This document shows, piece by piece, positions 35,148-45,600 of a DNA stretch of 47,641 bases. How positions within the stretch are numbered: position 1 is the first letter of the stretch; the number at the start of each line of letters is the position of its first letter. A model generated the notes under the pieces. It saw only the letters and a program-made list of their open reading frames with translations, was not told the origin of the DNA and did not search any database. The position numbers and the translations under genes were made by a program. Source of the DNA: Oceanospirillaceae bacterium (GTDB lineage Bacteria; Pseudomonadota; Gammaproteobacteria; Pseudomonadales; Balneatricaceae); NCBI GenBank assembly GCA_013215445.1, contig JABSRA010000034.1, forward strand, positions 1 through 47,641. The letters are read 5' to 3'.

Positions 35148-35701
35148 TAATAGCTTATATGTTTGCACAATTCAGACCTCACCCCTCTATTAGTCTTTTT
35201 TATTAGCAGTGAGATCGCTGCGGCGAATTCAACACTGAGATAATCAAATGAAAATTGTCAGCTACTTTTAAGACCATAAGCACGATAGCTGATAGCGACA
35301 GCAAAATGATTATCTTAGTTATTAAGCTTGCTACAAATTATTAACCAACATTCATACCAATACTCAATAATCTCACATAGCAGGCTTACTGTGACCTATT
35401 AGAGCATTTAAACAGGCATGCGGCATTCAATTGGCTCATGCGGTGTACCCCCCGCAAAGTAAGCAGCATATTTTAACCTCTACCAAAGCAGACCCATAGA
35501 CAGCTATTGAGTTATTCCAACAACCGGGCCATAACACCGCTGTTTCTGGCGGGCAACTATCTTGCCCGTCATCGCCAGCTCAGAATCTGTGCCCTCGCGA
35601 ATAACCGCGCATCTATTCTATTTAATCTCTATATTTTGGGTTATTCTTGGTTAATTTTAGCCACACCTCAATCCATCACTCTTACACAGGGCCATGATCC
35701 T
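35148..35701. other. Intergenic region upstream of the sulfatase-type gene
   Basis: About 550 bases. A frame in phase with the sulfatase-type gene is open from 35507, but it has no sulfatase similarity before 35702, so I treat it as leader. AGGG at 35688-35691 could serve as a somewhat distant ribosome binding site. No other gene is seen. Confidence 0.4.
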
Positions 35702-37276
35702 ATGCATAAAAAACCCAATATCCTGTTTATTATGGCCGATCAATTACGGGCAGACTACTTGGGCTGTAATGGTCACCCCCATATTAAGACTCCCACCATT
35801 GATGCACTGGCAGCCAATGGTATAAATTTTAGTCGAGCTTACACACAGGCCCCCGTTTGCGGACCCTCACGCATGTCATTTTACACCGGGCGCTATGCCA
35901 GCTCTCACGGGGCGACTTACAACAACGTACCTTTAAAAATTTCTGAAAAAACTTTGGGAGATTATCTGCGCCCCGCTGGATATCGGGTAGCGCTGGTAGG
36001 AAAAACCCACATGCAAAGCGATGCAGAGGGTATGCAACAGTTGGGGATAGATCCCCATTCAGCACGGGGGGTATTACTCAGCCAAGGTGGTTTTGAGCCC
36101 TTTGCCCGCGATGACGGATTACACCCAGATCAAAGTGTCTCTGCAGACTTAGTTTACAACCAATATTTACGTGAGCAGGGTTATGCATCTGACAACCCCT
36201 GGCACCACTACGCTAATTCTGTCGTCGATGAACAAGGTAAAGTACAAAGCGGTTGGTACATGCGCCATTGCCACTTGCCAGCGAGGGTATCCGCCGCCCA
36301 CTCAGAAACGACTTACACCACAGAGCGGGCGATTGATTTTATCGACCAAGCCAGTGCCACACCTTGGTGTTTACATCTCAGTTATATCAAACCACACTGG
36401 CCGTATATCGCACCTGCCCCCTATCACAACATGTATAGTACGCAAGACATAATAGCGGTTAATGCCTCAGCCACAGAACAGGCACAACCCCACCCCGTTA
36501 TTGGGGCTTTCATGGGACACGACGAATCGATCAATTTTGCCAAAGCCGAGGTTCGCGAGCGGGTTATCCCGGCTTATATGGGTTTGATCAGTCAAATCGA
36601 TGATGAACTGCAACGCCTGTTCACCCATTTAAAGAAAATCGGCCAATATCAAAATACCGTGATTGTCTTTACCTCTGATCACGGCGATTATCTCGGTGAC
36701 CATCACCTTGGCGAAAAAGAGCTATTTCACGAGGCCAGTGTGCGCATCCCAATGATTATTCAAGATCCTCGCCTCAGTGCCGACAGCACCAGAGGCAGTG
36801 TCGATAATCGTTTAATTGAGGCTATTGATTTACTGCCGACTTTTTTAGCCCTAGCGGGGGCAGCACCTTGCCCGCATATTATAGAGGGGCGCTCACTGGT
36901 CGATATACTGCAGGGCCAGCCGCCATTAAACTGGCGACAATATGCCATCAGCGAGGCAGATTACGCCTGGCGTCACGCCCGACTCACTCTCGAATTGGCC
37001 CCAGACCAAGCCCGAGCCGTGATGATTACCGACCAGCGCTATAAGTACATTCACTACGAACATTTCGCCCCGCAGCTCTTTGACCTAAAAAACGACCCGC
37101 TTGAACAGTGTGATTTAGGCACTGATCAACGACACAATGCAGTGCGCAATACGCTACAAAATGCTTTATTTGACTGGTATCGTCAGCGCAAAGTCCGCAC
37201 CACCATCAGCAACGAAGTTGTCGACGACAGGACGGGGAAAGCCCATCAACGGGGTTATTTGTTCGGATTGTGGTAA
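35702..37276 (+). CDS. Sulfatase-superfamily phosphonate monoester hydrolase/arylsulfatase-like enzyme
   Basis: About 524 residues counted from the ATG at 35702. An alkaline-phosphatase-superfamily hydrolase: the metal Asp in FIMADQLRADYLG, the formylglycine motif C-x-P-x-R as C53-G-P-S-R followed by SFYTGRY, GKTHMQSDAEG, and the second metal site TSDHGDYLGDHHLG. The pattern and length fit the phosphonate monoester hydrolase group, which also cleaves sulfate esters. No signal peptide is obvious from this start, so it is probably cytoplasmic. The Cys needs conversion to formylglycine by an FGE, not seen here. It lies 108 bases upstream of arsR on the same strand. Confidence 0.85.
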   Translation: MHKKPNILFIMADQLRADYLGCNGHPHIKTPTIDALAANGINFSRAYTQAPVCGPSRMSFYTGRYASSHGATYNNVPLKISEKTLGDYLRPAGYRVALVGKTHMQSDAEGMQQLGIDPHSARGVLLSQGGFEPFARDDGLHPDQSVSADLVYNQYLREQGYASDNPWHHYANSVVDEQGKVQSGWYMRHCHLPARVSAAHSETTYTTERAIDFIDQASATPWCLHLSYIKPHWPYIAPAPYHNMYSTQDIIAVNASATEQAQPHPVIGAFMGHDESINFAKAEVRERVIPAYMGLISQIDDELQRLFTHLKKIGQYQNTVIVFTSDHGDYLGDHHLGEKELFHEASVRIPMIIQDPRLSADSTRGSVDNRLIEAIDLLPTFLALAGAAPCPHIIEGRSLVDILQGQPPLNWRQYAISEADYAWRHARLTLELAPDQARAVMITDQRYKYIHYEHFAPQLFDLKNDPLEQCDLGTDQRHNAVRNTLQNALFDWYRQRKVRTTISNEVVDDRTGKAHQRGYLFGLW

Positions 37277-37326
37277 GCCCCCGGCGCGGCGCAATCAATA
37301 AAGTCAACATCGGCACTCATTTACTA

Positions 37327-37355
37327 CTGACTATATTCGATTTGGCATATATAAT
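37327..37355 (+). promoter_or_regulatory. Promoter of the arsR operon
   Basis: CTGACT at 37327-37332 and a perfect TATAAT at 37350-37355 are separated by 17 bases. The spacer and -10 box hold ATATTCG...GCATAT, an imperfect inverted repeat where ArsR would be expected to bind and block transcription. Confidence 0.6.
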
Positions 37356-37384
37356 AGATTCCATAGTTACACAGGAACCTCCCC

Positions 37385-37732
37385 TTGCATCCCACCGATT
37401 TTTTTAAATGTCTGGCCGATGACACCCGCTTAAACATCTTGTTGCTGATCCTGCGTGAGCGGGAACTCTGCGTCTGTGAATTGAAAACAGCACTCGGTGC
37501 CAGCCAACCGAAAATATCTCGACATTTAGCGCTGCTAAAAAAGACTGGCATAGTAACCACCAACCGACAGCAGCAGTGGGTATACTACCGTCTTGCTGAG
37601 CAATTACCCCACTGGTGTCGACAGACATTAGAGCAATGTGCCGCCAATAACGACGCCTTTATTGCCAGTCATGTGCAGCGATTACAGGGCATGGGCGACA
37701 GACCTGAACGTTTAAAAAAATATTGCCATTAA
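37385..37732 (+). CDS. arsR: ArsR-family arsenic-responsive repressor
   Basis: A 115-residue winged-helix repressor. The arsenite-binding site is visible as ELCVCEL with C29 and C31 (counting from the TTG start at 37385), the classical ArsR type. The recognition helix is in SQPKISRHLALLKK. AGGAAC lies upstream of the TTG. A C-terminal Cys near the end is an extra feature. It should repress itself and the GAPDH and arsJ genes until arsenic is present. Confidence 0.93.
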   Translation: MHPTDFFKCLADDTRLNILLLILRERELCVCELKTALGASQPKISRHLALLKKTGIVTTNRQQQWVYYRLAEQLPHWCRQTLEQCAANNDAFIASHVQRLQGMGDRPERLKKYCH

Positions 37733-37779
37733 ATCACCCTCGATCCTTCCCCTAAATTCACAGGAATAGCAGCATCACC

Positions 37780-38793
37780 ATGACAATTAAAATAGGTATT
37801 AATGGCTTTGGCCGAATGGGTCGCCTAGCGCTGCGGGTCGCCTTTGACTGGCCCGAGGTTGAATTCGTGCAGATCAACGACCCTGCAGGCAGCGCCGAGG
37901 CCTTTGCTCACTTACTCACCTTTGATTCGGTGCACGGTCGCTGGCATCACGATGCCACCCACACAGACGGGAAAATTATAATCGATGAGCAACCTATTCC
38001 CCTGACCAACAACCTGCACATTCAGCAGACTGATTGGTCACACTGTGATGTGGTGATTGAAGCTTCGGGTAAAATGAACAGCCGCGCACTGCTTAAAGCC
38101 TACCTTGATCAAGGGGTGAAGCGCGTGGTGGTCTGTGCACCGGTAAAAGAGCCGGGAGTACTCAATATTGTGATGGGGGTTAATCAGCACTTATACGATC
38201 CACAGCAACATCCTATTGTCACCGCCGCTTCCTGTACCACCAACTGTATCGCACCGGTGGTAAAAGTGATTCAACAGCAGATCGGCATTAAACATGGCAC
38301 TATCACCACTATTCACAGCCTGACCAATACTCAGACAATCTTAGATGCCCCCCATCAAGATTTACGCCGTGCCCGTGCCTGCTCAATCAGCCTAATACCC
38401 ACCACTACCGGTTCAGCCACCGCGATCACTCATATTTTCCCTGAATTAAAGGGTAAATTAAACGGCCATGCGATCAGAGTACCACTGGCAAACGCCTCTC
38501 TCACCGATTGTGTCTTTGAGTTAGAGCGTGCCACCAGCACTGAGGAGGTAAACAACTTATTTGCCACCGCCGCCAGCGGTGAATTGCAGGGGATTTTAGG
38601 TTTTGAACAGCGCCCCCTCGTCTCGATCGATTACAAAACAGACCCCCGCTCTTGTATTGTCGATGGTCTCTCCACCATGGTCATCAACCAAACCCAGTTA
38701 AAACTCTATGTTTGGTATGACAATGAATGGGGCTATGCCAATCGCGCTGCCGAACTGGCCCTGATGGTAGGCCAAGCAGATCAGAACCCCTAA
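37780..38793 (+). CDS. Glyceraldehyde-3-phosphate dehydrogenase of the arsenate-resistance type
   Basis: A 337-residue GAPDH: NAD-binding [23 protein letters not shown] with the catalytic C152, the phosphate-binding loops and the [11 protein letters not shown] end. In the arsJ system this enzyme uses arsenate in place of phosphate, giving 1-arseno-3-phosphoglycerate, which ArsJ exports. Its stop overlaps the arsJ start (TAATG), so they are coupled. It is best read as a dedicated GAPDH, not the housekeeping enzyme. Confidence 0.93.
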   Translation: MTIKIGINGFGRMGRLALRVAFDWPEVEFVQINDPAGSAEAFAHLLTFDSVHGRWHHDATHTDGKIIIDEQPIPLTNNLHIQQTDWSHCDVVIEASGKMNSRALLKAYLDQGVKRVVVCAPVKEPGVLNIVMGVNQHLYDPQQHPIVTAASCTTNCIAPVVKVIQQQIGIKHGTITTIHSLTNTQTILDAPHQDLRRARACSISLIPTTTGSATAITHIFPELKGKLNGHAIRVPLANASLTDCVFELERATSTEEVNNLFATAASGELQGILGFEQRPLVSIDYKTDPRSCIVDGLSTMVINQTQLKLYVWYDNEWGYANRAAELALMVGQADQNP

Positions 38794-40010
38794 TGTTGAG
38801 CTATTATCAATCGTTTAAGAACTTACCGGTTAACCTGCGCCAGTATTTACTGATTACCCTAAACTACTGGACGTTTACCCTCACCGATGGCGCACTGCGC
38901 ATGCTGGTAGTGCTCTATTTTTATCAAATAGGTTACGACGCGCTGCAAATCGCCTTGTTGTTTTTATTTTATGAGATCTTTGGGGTGATCACCAATTTAC
39001 TCGGTGGTTGGTTAGGGGCGCGGGTCGGTCTTAACAAAACCATGAACATCGGTCTGTTTTTACAAGTTATCGCGCTGTGTATGCTTGCGGTGCCGGTTGA
39101 ATATCTCAGTATTCTCTACGTCACCGCCGCCCAAGCACTGTCTGGCATCGCTAAAGATCTCAATAAAATGAGTGCCAAAAGTGCCATTAAAACCTTATTA
39201 CCCCCCGACCAACAGGGAAAACTGTATCGCTGGATTGCCCGCTTAACCGGCTCAAAAAACACCTTAAAAGGGGTGGGATTTTTCCTGGGGGGAGTATTAC
39301 TGAGTCAATTTGGCTTCAATACGGCCGTGTTGTTGATGGCCGCAGTACTGGCGATGGTCTGGCTCTGCTCGCTGGTGCTGCTAAATAAAAATTTAGGTAA
39401 AAGTAGCAAAAAAACCAGCTTCAGCCAAATTTTCGCCACCAATGCCAACATCAATTGGCTCTCTGGAGCCCGGCTGTTTTTGTTTGGGGCACGCGATGTC
39501 TGGTTTGTGGTGGCACTGCCGGTATTTCTCGCGCAAGTATTTAACTGGGATCACTGGTGGGTAGGTGGCGCATTAGCCATCTGGGTGATTGCCTACGGTT
39601 TAGTGCAAGCGTTTACCCCCAAAATAATTTCGCACACGCCCACCGCCAAAGACGCCTTCCACTGGTCGCTACTCTTATTAATCACCCCGGTCATGATCGC
39701 CCTAACCCTACACTTTGATTTTTTTCTGAGACAGTTATTGCTGTTAGAATTACTGCTCTTTGGTGCTATTTTTGCCATTAATTCAGCCATGCACAGCTAC
39801 TTAATTGTCAGTTTTGCCAAAACCGACGGCACCTCGCTGGATGTTGGTTTTTATTACGCTGCCAATGCCCTGGGCAGACTAATCGGCACCCTATTATCAG
39901 GGTGGATATATCTACAGCAGGGATTGGAAGCTTGTCTGTGGGTATCGGTTATATTCGTGGCTATCACGTCGTTAATCAGCGCAAAATTAGCCCACCACCA
40001 GCAGCGTTGA
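38793..40010 (+). CDS. arsJ: ArsJ organoarsenical (1-arseno-3-phosphoglycerate) efflux permease
   Basis: A 405-residue MFS transporter with about twelve helices. The characteristic ArsJ segments are YWTFTLTDGALRMLVVLYF, FLFYEIFGVITNLLGGWLG, AAQALSGIAKDLNKMSAKSA and GSKNTLKGVGFFLGG. It exports 1-arseno-3-phosphoglycerate made by the upstream GAPDH. The ATG at 38793 overlaps the GAPDH stop. Classic arsB/acr3 and arsC are absent here. Confidence 0.93.
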   Translation: MLSYYQSFKNLPVNLRQYLLITLNYWTFTLTDGALRMLVVLYFYQIGYDALQIALLFLFYEIFGVITNLLGGWLGARVGLNKTMNIGLFLQVIALCMLAVPVEYLSILYVTAAQALSGIAKDLNKMSAKSAIKTLLPPDQQGKLYRWIARLTGSKNTLKGVGFFLGGVLLSQFGFNTAVLLMAAVLAMVWLCSLVLLNKNLGKSSKKTSFSQIFATNANINWLSGARLFLFGARDVWFVVALPVFLAQVFNWDHWWVGGALAIWVIAYGLVQAFTPKIISHTPTAKDAFHWSLLLLITPVMIALTLHFDFFLRQLLLLELLLFGAIFAINSAMHSYLIVSFAKTDGTSLDVGFYYAANALGRLIGTLLSGWIYLQQGLEACLWVSVIFVAITSLISAKLAHHQQR

Positions 40011-40331
40011 GTTTGGCTACAGTGGATCATCAGCAGGCGCTATATCCAGTCAACCCAACCTCAATATCATCTGGCCCGAATAATGCACCCAATAGCCGCT
40101 CTCTATTTTACTTCTTGAATTTACAGACTTTTATTTCTCATTCAGCCGGACGCACTTGTACCACGTTCCATCGACAAGAATCTATCAAAGCAATTAGCGG
40201 CGTTACTATCACAGCATTAGATGCAATATCCACGCTGGCATAAAGCACTAAATCAGCCACATTTTGATTGCTTCTAAAGGTTAGGCTAGCTACCCTTTCA
40301 ATCAATAACCATCAACAGAAAGGAGCGGACC
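40011..40331. other. Spacer after arsJ
   Basis: About 320 bases. A plus-strand frame ends at 40243 with IKAISGVTITALDAISTLA, which faintly resembles the FMN-attachment motif SGAT-T of RnfG/NqrC-type domains and could be a gene remnant, but its upstream part is just the arsJ region out of frame. AAAGGAG at 40318 is the ribosome binding site of the asparaginase gene. Confidence 0.35.
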
Positions 40332-41336
40332 ATGAACCCAGTTTTAGTCGATGTAATGCGCGGAGATTTTTTAGAGAGCCAGCACGCAGGTGCCGTCTAT
40401 GTCGTTGATGATAATGGCAGTGAATTACTTTCTATAGGCGATGTGGACGCGCTGCTCTTTCCCCGTTCAGCGATTAAAATCATGCAGGCGCTACCCTTGG
40501 TAGAATCTGGTGGTGCCGCAAAATTGGCCCTCGACAATAAGCAACTGGCTCTCACCTGCTCATCCCACGGTGGCGAGGCGGCACACACCGCAACAGCAGC
40601 GGCTATTTTACAGGCGGCAGGTCTCAGCCAAGCAGACCTAGAGTGTGGCGCGCACATGCCATCGCACCAGATGAGTGAATACCAACTCGTGCGTGACCAA
40701 CAATCCCCCTGCGCGCTGCACAATAATTGCTCGGGTAAACATGCGGGTATGCTAGCCTTTGCGATGCATCAAGGCTTTTCGACTAAAGGTTATATCGATA
40801 TCGAGCACCCAGTACAGCTAGCGGTTGCCGATGTGATTAGCGATTTAACCGAGTTTGATATCCGCCATGCCCCCTGTGCGCTCGACGGCTGCTCGGTACC
40901 TACTTGGGCCGCGCCACTGAAATCGTGGGCACAAGCTTTTGCTAAAATATCACGGGGCAAAGGTTTAGGAGCCACTCGCAGAGAGTCATTGCAGCAGATG
41001 CAGCAGGCGGTCATGGCCGAACCCTACTACGTAGCGGGCACCAACAGATACTGTACTAACGCCATGGCAAAGCTCTCAACTCCCATTTTTATCAAAACGG
41101 GCGCAGAGGGGGTATTTTGTGCCTCACTACCCGAACAGGGCATTGGCATTACCTTAAAGTGTGCGGATGGCTCCTCACGTGGCTCTGAAATAATGCTCAG
41201 CGCCACGCTTAAAAAACTCGGCTTATTAAACGATAGCGACCAAGACGTGCTTGATCAGATGCTTAATATCACCCTTAAAAACTGTAACAACTTTGAAGTC
41301 GCCCACCTAAAACCCGCCCGTTTTTGGGGATTTTAG
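40332..41336 (+). CDS. L-asparaginase, Rhizobium etli (AnsA/PF06089) type
   Basis: A 334-residue asparaginase of the R. etli class, unrelated to the E. coli enzymes. The zinc/catalytic residues are visible as N-N-C-S-G-K-H-A-G (Cys and Lys of the C-x-x-K site) and the second Cys in ALDGCSVPTW. Also conserved are TCSSHGGEAAHT and FIKTGAEGVF. Deamidates asparagine to aspartate; some relatives act on other amides. A strong AAAGGAG precedes the ATG. It stands alone; a hairpin at 41360-41379 follows. Confidence 0.9.
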   Translation: MNPVLVDVMRGDFLESQHAGAVYVVDDNGSELLSIGDVDALLFPRSAIKIMQALPLVESGGAAKLALDNKQLALTCSSHGGEAAHTATAAAILQAAGLSQADLECGAHMPSHQMSEYQLVRDQQSPCALHNNCSGKHAGMLAFAMHQGFSTKGYIDIEHPVQLAVADVISDLTEFDIRHAPCALDGCSVPTWAAPLKSWAQAFAKISRGKGLGATRRESLQQMQQAVMAEPYYVAGTNRYCTNAMAKLSTPIFIKTGAEGVFCASLPEQGIGITLKCADGSSRGSEIMLSATLKKLGLLNDSDQDVLDQMLNITLKNCNNFEVAHLKPARFWGF

Positions 41337-41723
41337 TCTTTATCAAATAGGCTTCTTTTGGGGGATAATAAATTCCCCCTGATAGGCGCGAGGCATTAAC
41401 TTTAATGCCCCTGACTATGCAACCTCTCAATTAAGTGCTACTGGGTCTAAAGTGTATAACAGGCAATGCAGGCGAGTATGCAGGTACAACTAGATCGCTC
41501 TAGGTAGGTTAAATCATACTGCCATTTAGTGATGCTGTTGTTTTAGGGGCTGCGTGTAGAGGGTTGCGTATGAGGGAGCTGCTGTTTAAAAAACGTTGGT
41601 AAGGGCATGCTGCTTTTACGGCAAAATACCCTTAATGAACCCTTAGTTACACCTTTGCCTGCCAGAGTTTACTGCACTGGCAATGATGCTCAACGGTCAA
41701 TTTTAAATTAAAACTGATCTCGC
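41337..41723. other. Intergenic region between convergent asparaginase and response-regulator genes
   Basis: GGGGGA at 41360-41365 and TCCCCC at 41374-41379 form a hairpin 24 bases after the asparaginase stop, likely ending its transcript. I see no gene in the rest. Confidence 0.45.
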
Positions 41724-42662
41724 TTAATCTTCAAACAGTTTTAAAACAACCCGGTTTCTGCCTTCATCTTTCGCCTGATAAAGTGCCTCGTCAGCCCTGG
41801 CAATCAATGTTTCTAGTTTTAGACCATCGTTATCGGCAACGTAACTGGTCACGCCACAGCTGATCGTGACTGAAATAGAGAAACCATTAACGGCTATTGG
41901 CTGCTCTGCTACTGTGTGGCAAATTCGCTGGTAAACAGCCGTGGCATTATCAACTTCATCGACCGGGGTTATCACCAAAAACTCTTCGCCACCGAAACGC
42001 CCTAACGAATCATTGACGCGTAGCGCATCTTGGATGCGCACTGTAACTTCTTTTAATACTACATCGCCTACTAAATGACCATAGGTATCATTAATATTTT
42101 TAAAATGATCAATATCGCACATACCAATGCACAAGATTTGCTCGGGTCGCTGCACATTTTTTTGACGCTCTGTACGTCTAATTTCCTTGGTTAACGACTC
42201 CATGATGGCACGCCGATTTAACTGCCCGGTTAAGACATCGATACTGGCTAACTCTGTCAATTTTTGCAAGGTTGCATTGAGTTTATTTTGCAGCTCAATC
42301 ATCCGCTGGCCAACGGCAATTCTGACTTTTAACTCATCATTATTAAACGGCTTAGCAATATAATCATTGGCGCCAGCTCTGAGACCTTCGACAATATCTT
42401 GTGTTTCATTACGTGAGGTAAGCAAGATAATATAGGGTGGGTTTTGTTGGAATTTATCACTGATACGCTGACAAAATTCAACACCATTCATCCGTGGCAT
42501 TTCCCAGTCGATAATCATTAAACTCGGAGCATCCTTCCCTTGCATTAAGTCCCATGCCGCCTGGCCATCTTCTACACATTCAACATCGTAACCCCACTTT
42601 TTGCAAACGGATTGTAAAATTAACCTTGAGGTTTTATCATCTTCTGCAATGAGTAATTTCAT
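41724..42662 (-). CDS. Response regulator with REC and GGDEF domains (diguanylate cyclase)
   Basis: A 312-residue PleD-like regulator: receiver 1-120 with the phosphoacceptor D52 (IIDWEMPRMNG), Lys in AKPF, then a linker helix and a GGDEF domain with the intact active-site GGEEF at 224-228. An inhibitory I-site R215-x-x-D218 lies exactly five residues before it, so it should be an active, product-inhibited diguanylate cyclase making cyclic di-GMP. Its ATG overlaps the stop of the kinase gene (ATGA), so the two form one operon and probably one phosphorelay. Confidence 0.94.
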   Translation of the reverse strand: MKLLIAEDDKTSRLILQSVCKKWGYDVECVEDGQAAWDLMQGKDAPSLMIIDWEMPRMNGVEFCQRISDKFQQNPPYIILLTSRNETQDIVEGLRAGANDYIAKPFNNDELKVRIAVGQRMIELQNKLNATLQKLTELASIDVLTGQLNRRAIMESLTKEIRRTERQKNVQRPEQILCIGMCDIDHFKNINDTYGHLVGDVVLKEVTVRIQDALRVNDSLGRFGGEEFLVITPVDEVDNATAVYQRICHTVAEQPIAVNGFSISVTISCGVTSYVADNDGLKLETLIARADEALYQAKDEGRNRVVLKLFED

Positions 42663-45600
42663 GCTAGGGCCTGCTCCATGGCTATTTTTAGTTTGTTAAA
42701 TGCTTGCTCTAATCCCACTACCCCCTGTTCTAGCTCAGCAGTTTTACCTGCTTTACTGGCAAGTTCGAGCTCATGTGCTAAAGCACTGAGTGATTTGCCA
42801 CCGACATTGGCGGCTGCGCCTTTTATTTGATGAATCAGCGCTGAGCTTTGCGTAGTATCGGCATTGCTAACACTGGTTTTAAGGTTACTTAGTTGCTCAA
42901 CTAAGTCCTCAAAGAAAATATCAGCTACGGATCGCATCAAATCTATGTCCCCCATCAACCTACCCGCCATATCATCATAGTCAAACACCGCTAATTGATC
43001 GGCTGCGGTTTCAGCATCCTCAATGTCAGCATCCTCAACACCCTGATATTTAGCCGTCTCAGGCAGCCACTTTTCCAACATAGCGATCACTTTAGCCGGT
43101 ATTACTGGCTTAGATAAATAATCATCCATACCTGCATCTAGGCACTTTTGTTTATCCCCCGCCATCGCATTAGCGGTCATCGCGATGATAGGGATGTCAC
43201 TCCTTAAAATCTCTGTTTTGCCGCTTCTTATTTCTCGGGTGGCTTCATACCCGTCCAACACTGGCATTTGACAGTCCATAAAGACTAAATCATGCTCAGA
43301 ACTATGTTGTAATGCCACGATTGCCTCTTGACCATTACCCGCTATATCAACAGTCACACCTAAGGTGCGTAATAGACCTTCGATGACTAGCTGGTTGGTA
43401 GCATTATCTTCAACAACTAAAATATGGGCTCTAAACTGCACGTGTTCTTTAGTCGAGTACCTGGTGATAAATTCAGGGGCCGACGATTTGAGCCCTGACA
43501 CCATCAACAACACATCAAACAACTCGGACTGGTGGATAGGTTTAGTCAGATACCCCTTAAACCCTGCCTCTTTCATTTTAGCCGCATCCCCACGTTGTGC
43601 TTGAGAAGAGGCCATTATTAATTTTGTATCTGCCAGTTGCGGAACCGCTCGTATTTGCTTACATAATTCTAAGCCGTTGGTATTTGGCATATGCATATCC
43701 AAAATAGCAATGCTATACGGTCTTTTTTCGAGAGCGGCTAAAGTTAACTCCGCTAAAGCAGATCGTGCACTATCGACCAGCGTATGGGGTATATTCCAAA
43801 CATCATGTAATTGGCTCATCAAGTCACGATTGGTTTCATTGTCATCGACAATTAAAATCCTTTCATTAGTGATATTGGTATTGTACACCGGCGGTTCAAT
43901 CAACGCTTTGCTCTTTAACAACGGTAGTTCAAACCAAAAAGTAGTACCTTTACCCACGGTACTATCAATACCAATTTCCCCACCCATCAAACCTACCAGT
44001 TGCTGACAAATAGACAGCCCCAACCCTGTCCCACCATATTTGCGGGTGGTAGAGGTATCCGCTTGGGTGAATTTTTCAAACAAGCGCAATTGTTGTTGCT
44101 GAGAAATACCAATACCCGTATCTTTGATTTCAAAACGGAACACTTTATGCTCTGGGTTTTCCACTAATAGCTCAACAAAAACAGCAACTTCACCCTCATC
44201 AGTAAACTTAATGGCATTCCCGATTAAGTTGGTTAGTATTTGGCGAATGCGTCCAGGGTCAGCCTTAACCCACTGCTGAACAACTGGATTTGCAGGGCAA
44301 ATAAAATGCAAGTGTTTTTTATCGGCTTGAAAGCTCATCGCTTTGCCGACATCTTCAACCATTTGGCCTAAATTAAACGGAATTATTTCTAAATCCAATT
44401 TACCCGCTTCAACCTTAGAGAAATCCAAAATATCATTAATAATACCCAGCAAACCAGCTGCTGATGATTTAACCGTCTTGGCTAGCTTATCTTGCTCGCG
44501 AGTAAGTTTAGTATTTAACAATAAATTTGTCATGCCGATAACACCGTTCATCGGCGTGCGGATTTCATGACTCATATTGGCCAGAAAATCGGCTTTGGTA
44601 GTACTTGCCACTTCCGCTTGTTGTTTAGCGAGCTGCAGTTTTTCCTGGTTTAAGACTTGCTGGGTGACATCGGTGCGAATAGAGGTAAATCCAATCACTA
44701 GATTGTCTTTATCAAAGTTTGGAACAATGGTGGTATCAACCCAATAATATTGACCGTTTTTAGTTTTGTTACGCACTTGGTCATGCCATGTTTCACCGGC
44801 TAATACTTGTTGATGCATGGTTTTCCAATAACCCTTACGCTGGTGACCAGAGTTTAATAAGCTGTGCTTTTCACCAATAAGTTCCTCTGCTGTGTAGCCG
44901 CTTATCTCCACAAATTTTTCATTAACGTAAGTAATAGTGCCTTTTATATCCGCCATGGATACTAGCGAGTGTTCATCTAAGGCGAACTTTGCCGATTCCG
45001 CTTGCTGTTTAGCAACAAATAATTTTTCTGCATTTACTTCAACGCGCTCTATAGCTTTAAGCAATGACTCTGCATCTGCTTTCTTTTGGCTAATATCAGT
45101 ACGGATAGAGGTAAAACCGTTCATGTTATTATGTTGATCAAAATAGGGCACAATCGTGGTATCTACCCAGTAATAATGGCCATCTTTGGCTTTATTGCGA
45201 ACTTCATCGTGCCAAATCTCACCGTCCAAAACACGCTTGTGCATCGATTTCCAATACTCTTTGGGCTGGTTGCCTGAATTCAGTAAACTATGCTTTTCAC
45301 CCAGTAGTTCCTCTTTGGTATAACCACTGATCTCGCAAAATTTCTCATTGACATAGGTTATCTTGCCCTGTTTATCAGCCATCGATACTAAAGAGTGCGC
45401 ATTCATCGCAAATTTTTGGTTATTCAATGGGGTGAGCACAGCCCCTAGCTGTCTGCTTGACTCTGCTTTCAATATAATTAACAGGGATATAAATAGCCCA
45501 GCAAACACTAATAGAAAAATTGCAGAAAGCAGATAACTACCATCTTGCTGCCATGATAATTGTTGATCAATCGGCACGTCGACTTCTAAAACACCGCGTA

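Noticed and set aside
35507-35701. N-terminal extension of the sulfatase-type protein
   Set aside because: The 65 residues have no similarity to the family and no signal-peptide logic. The conserved domain begins exactly at the ATG at 35702.
39902-40243. Plus-strand frame overlapping the end of arsJ and running 230 bases past it
   Set aside because: Its first third is the arsJ region out of frame, and the similarity of its end to an FMN-binding motif is too short to support a gene.
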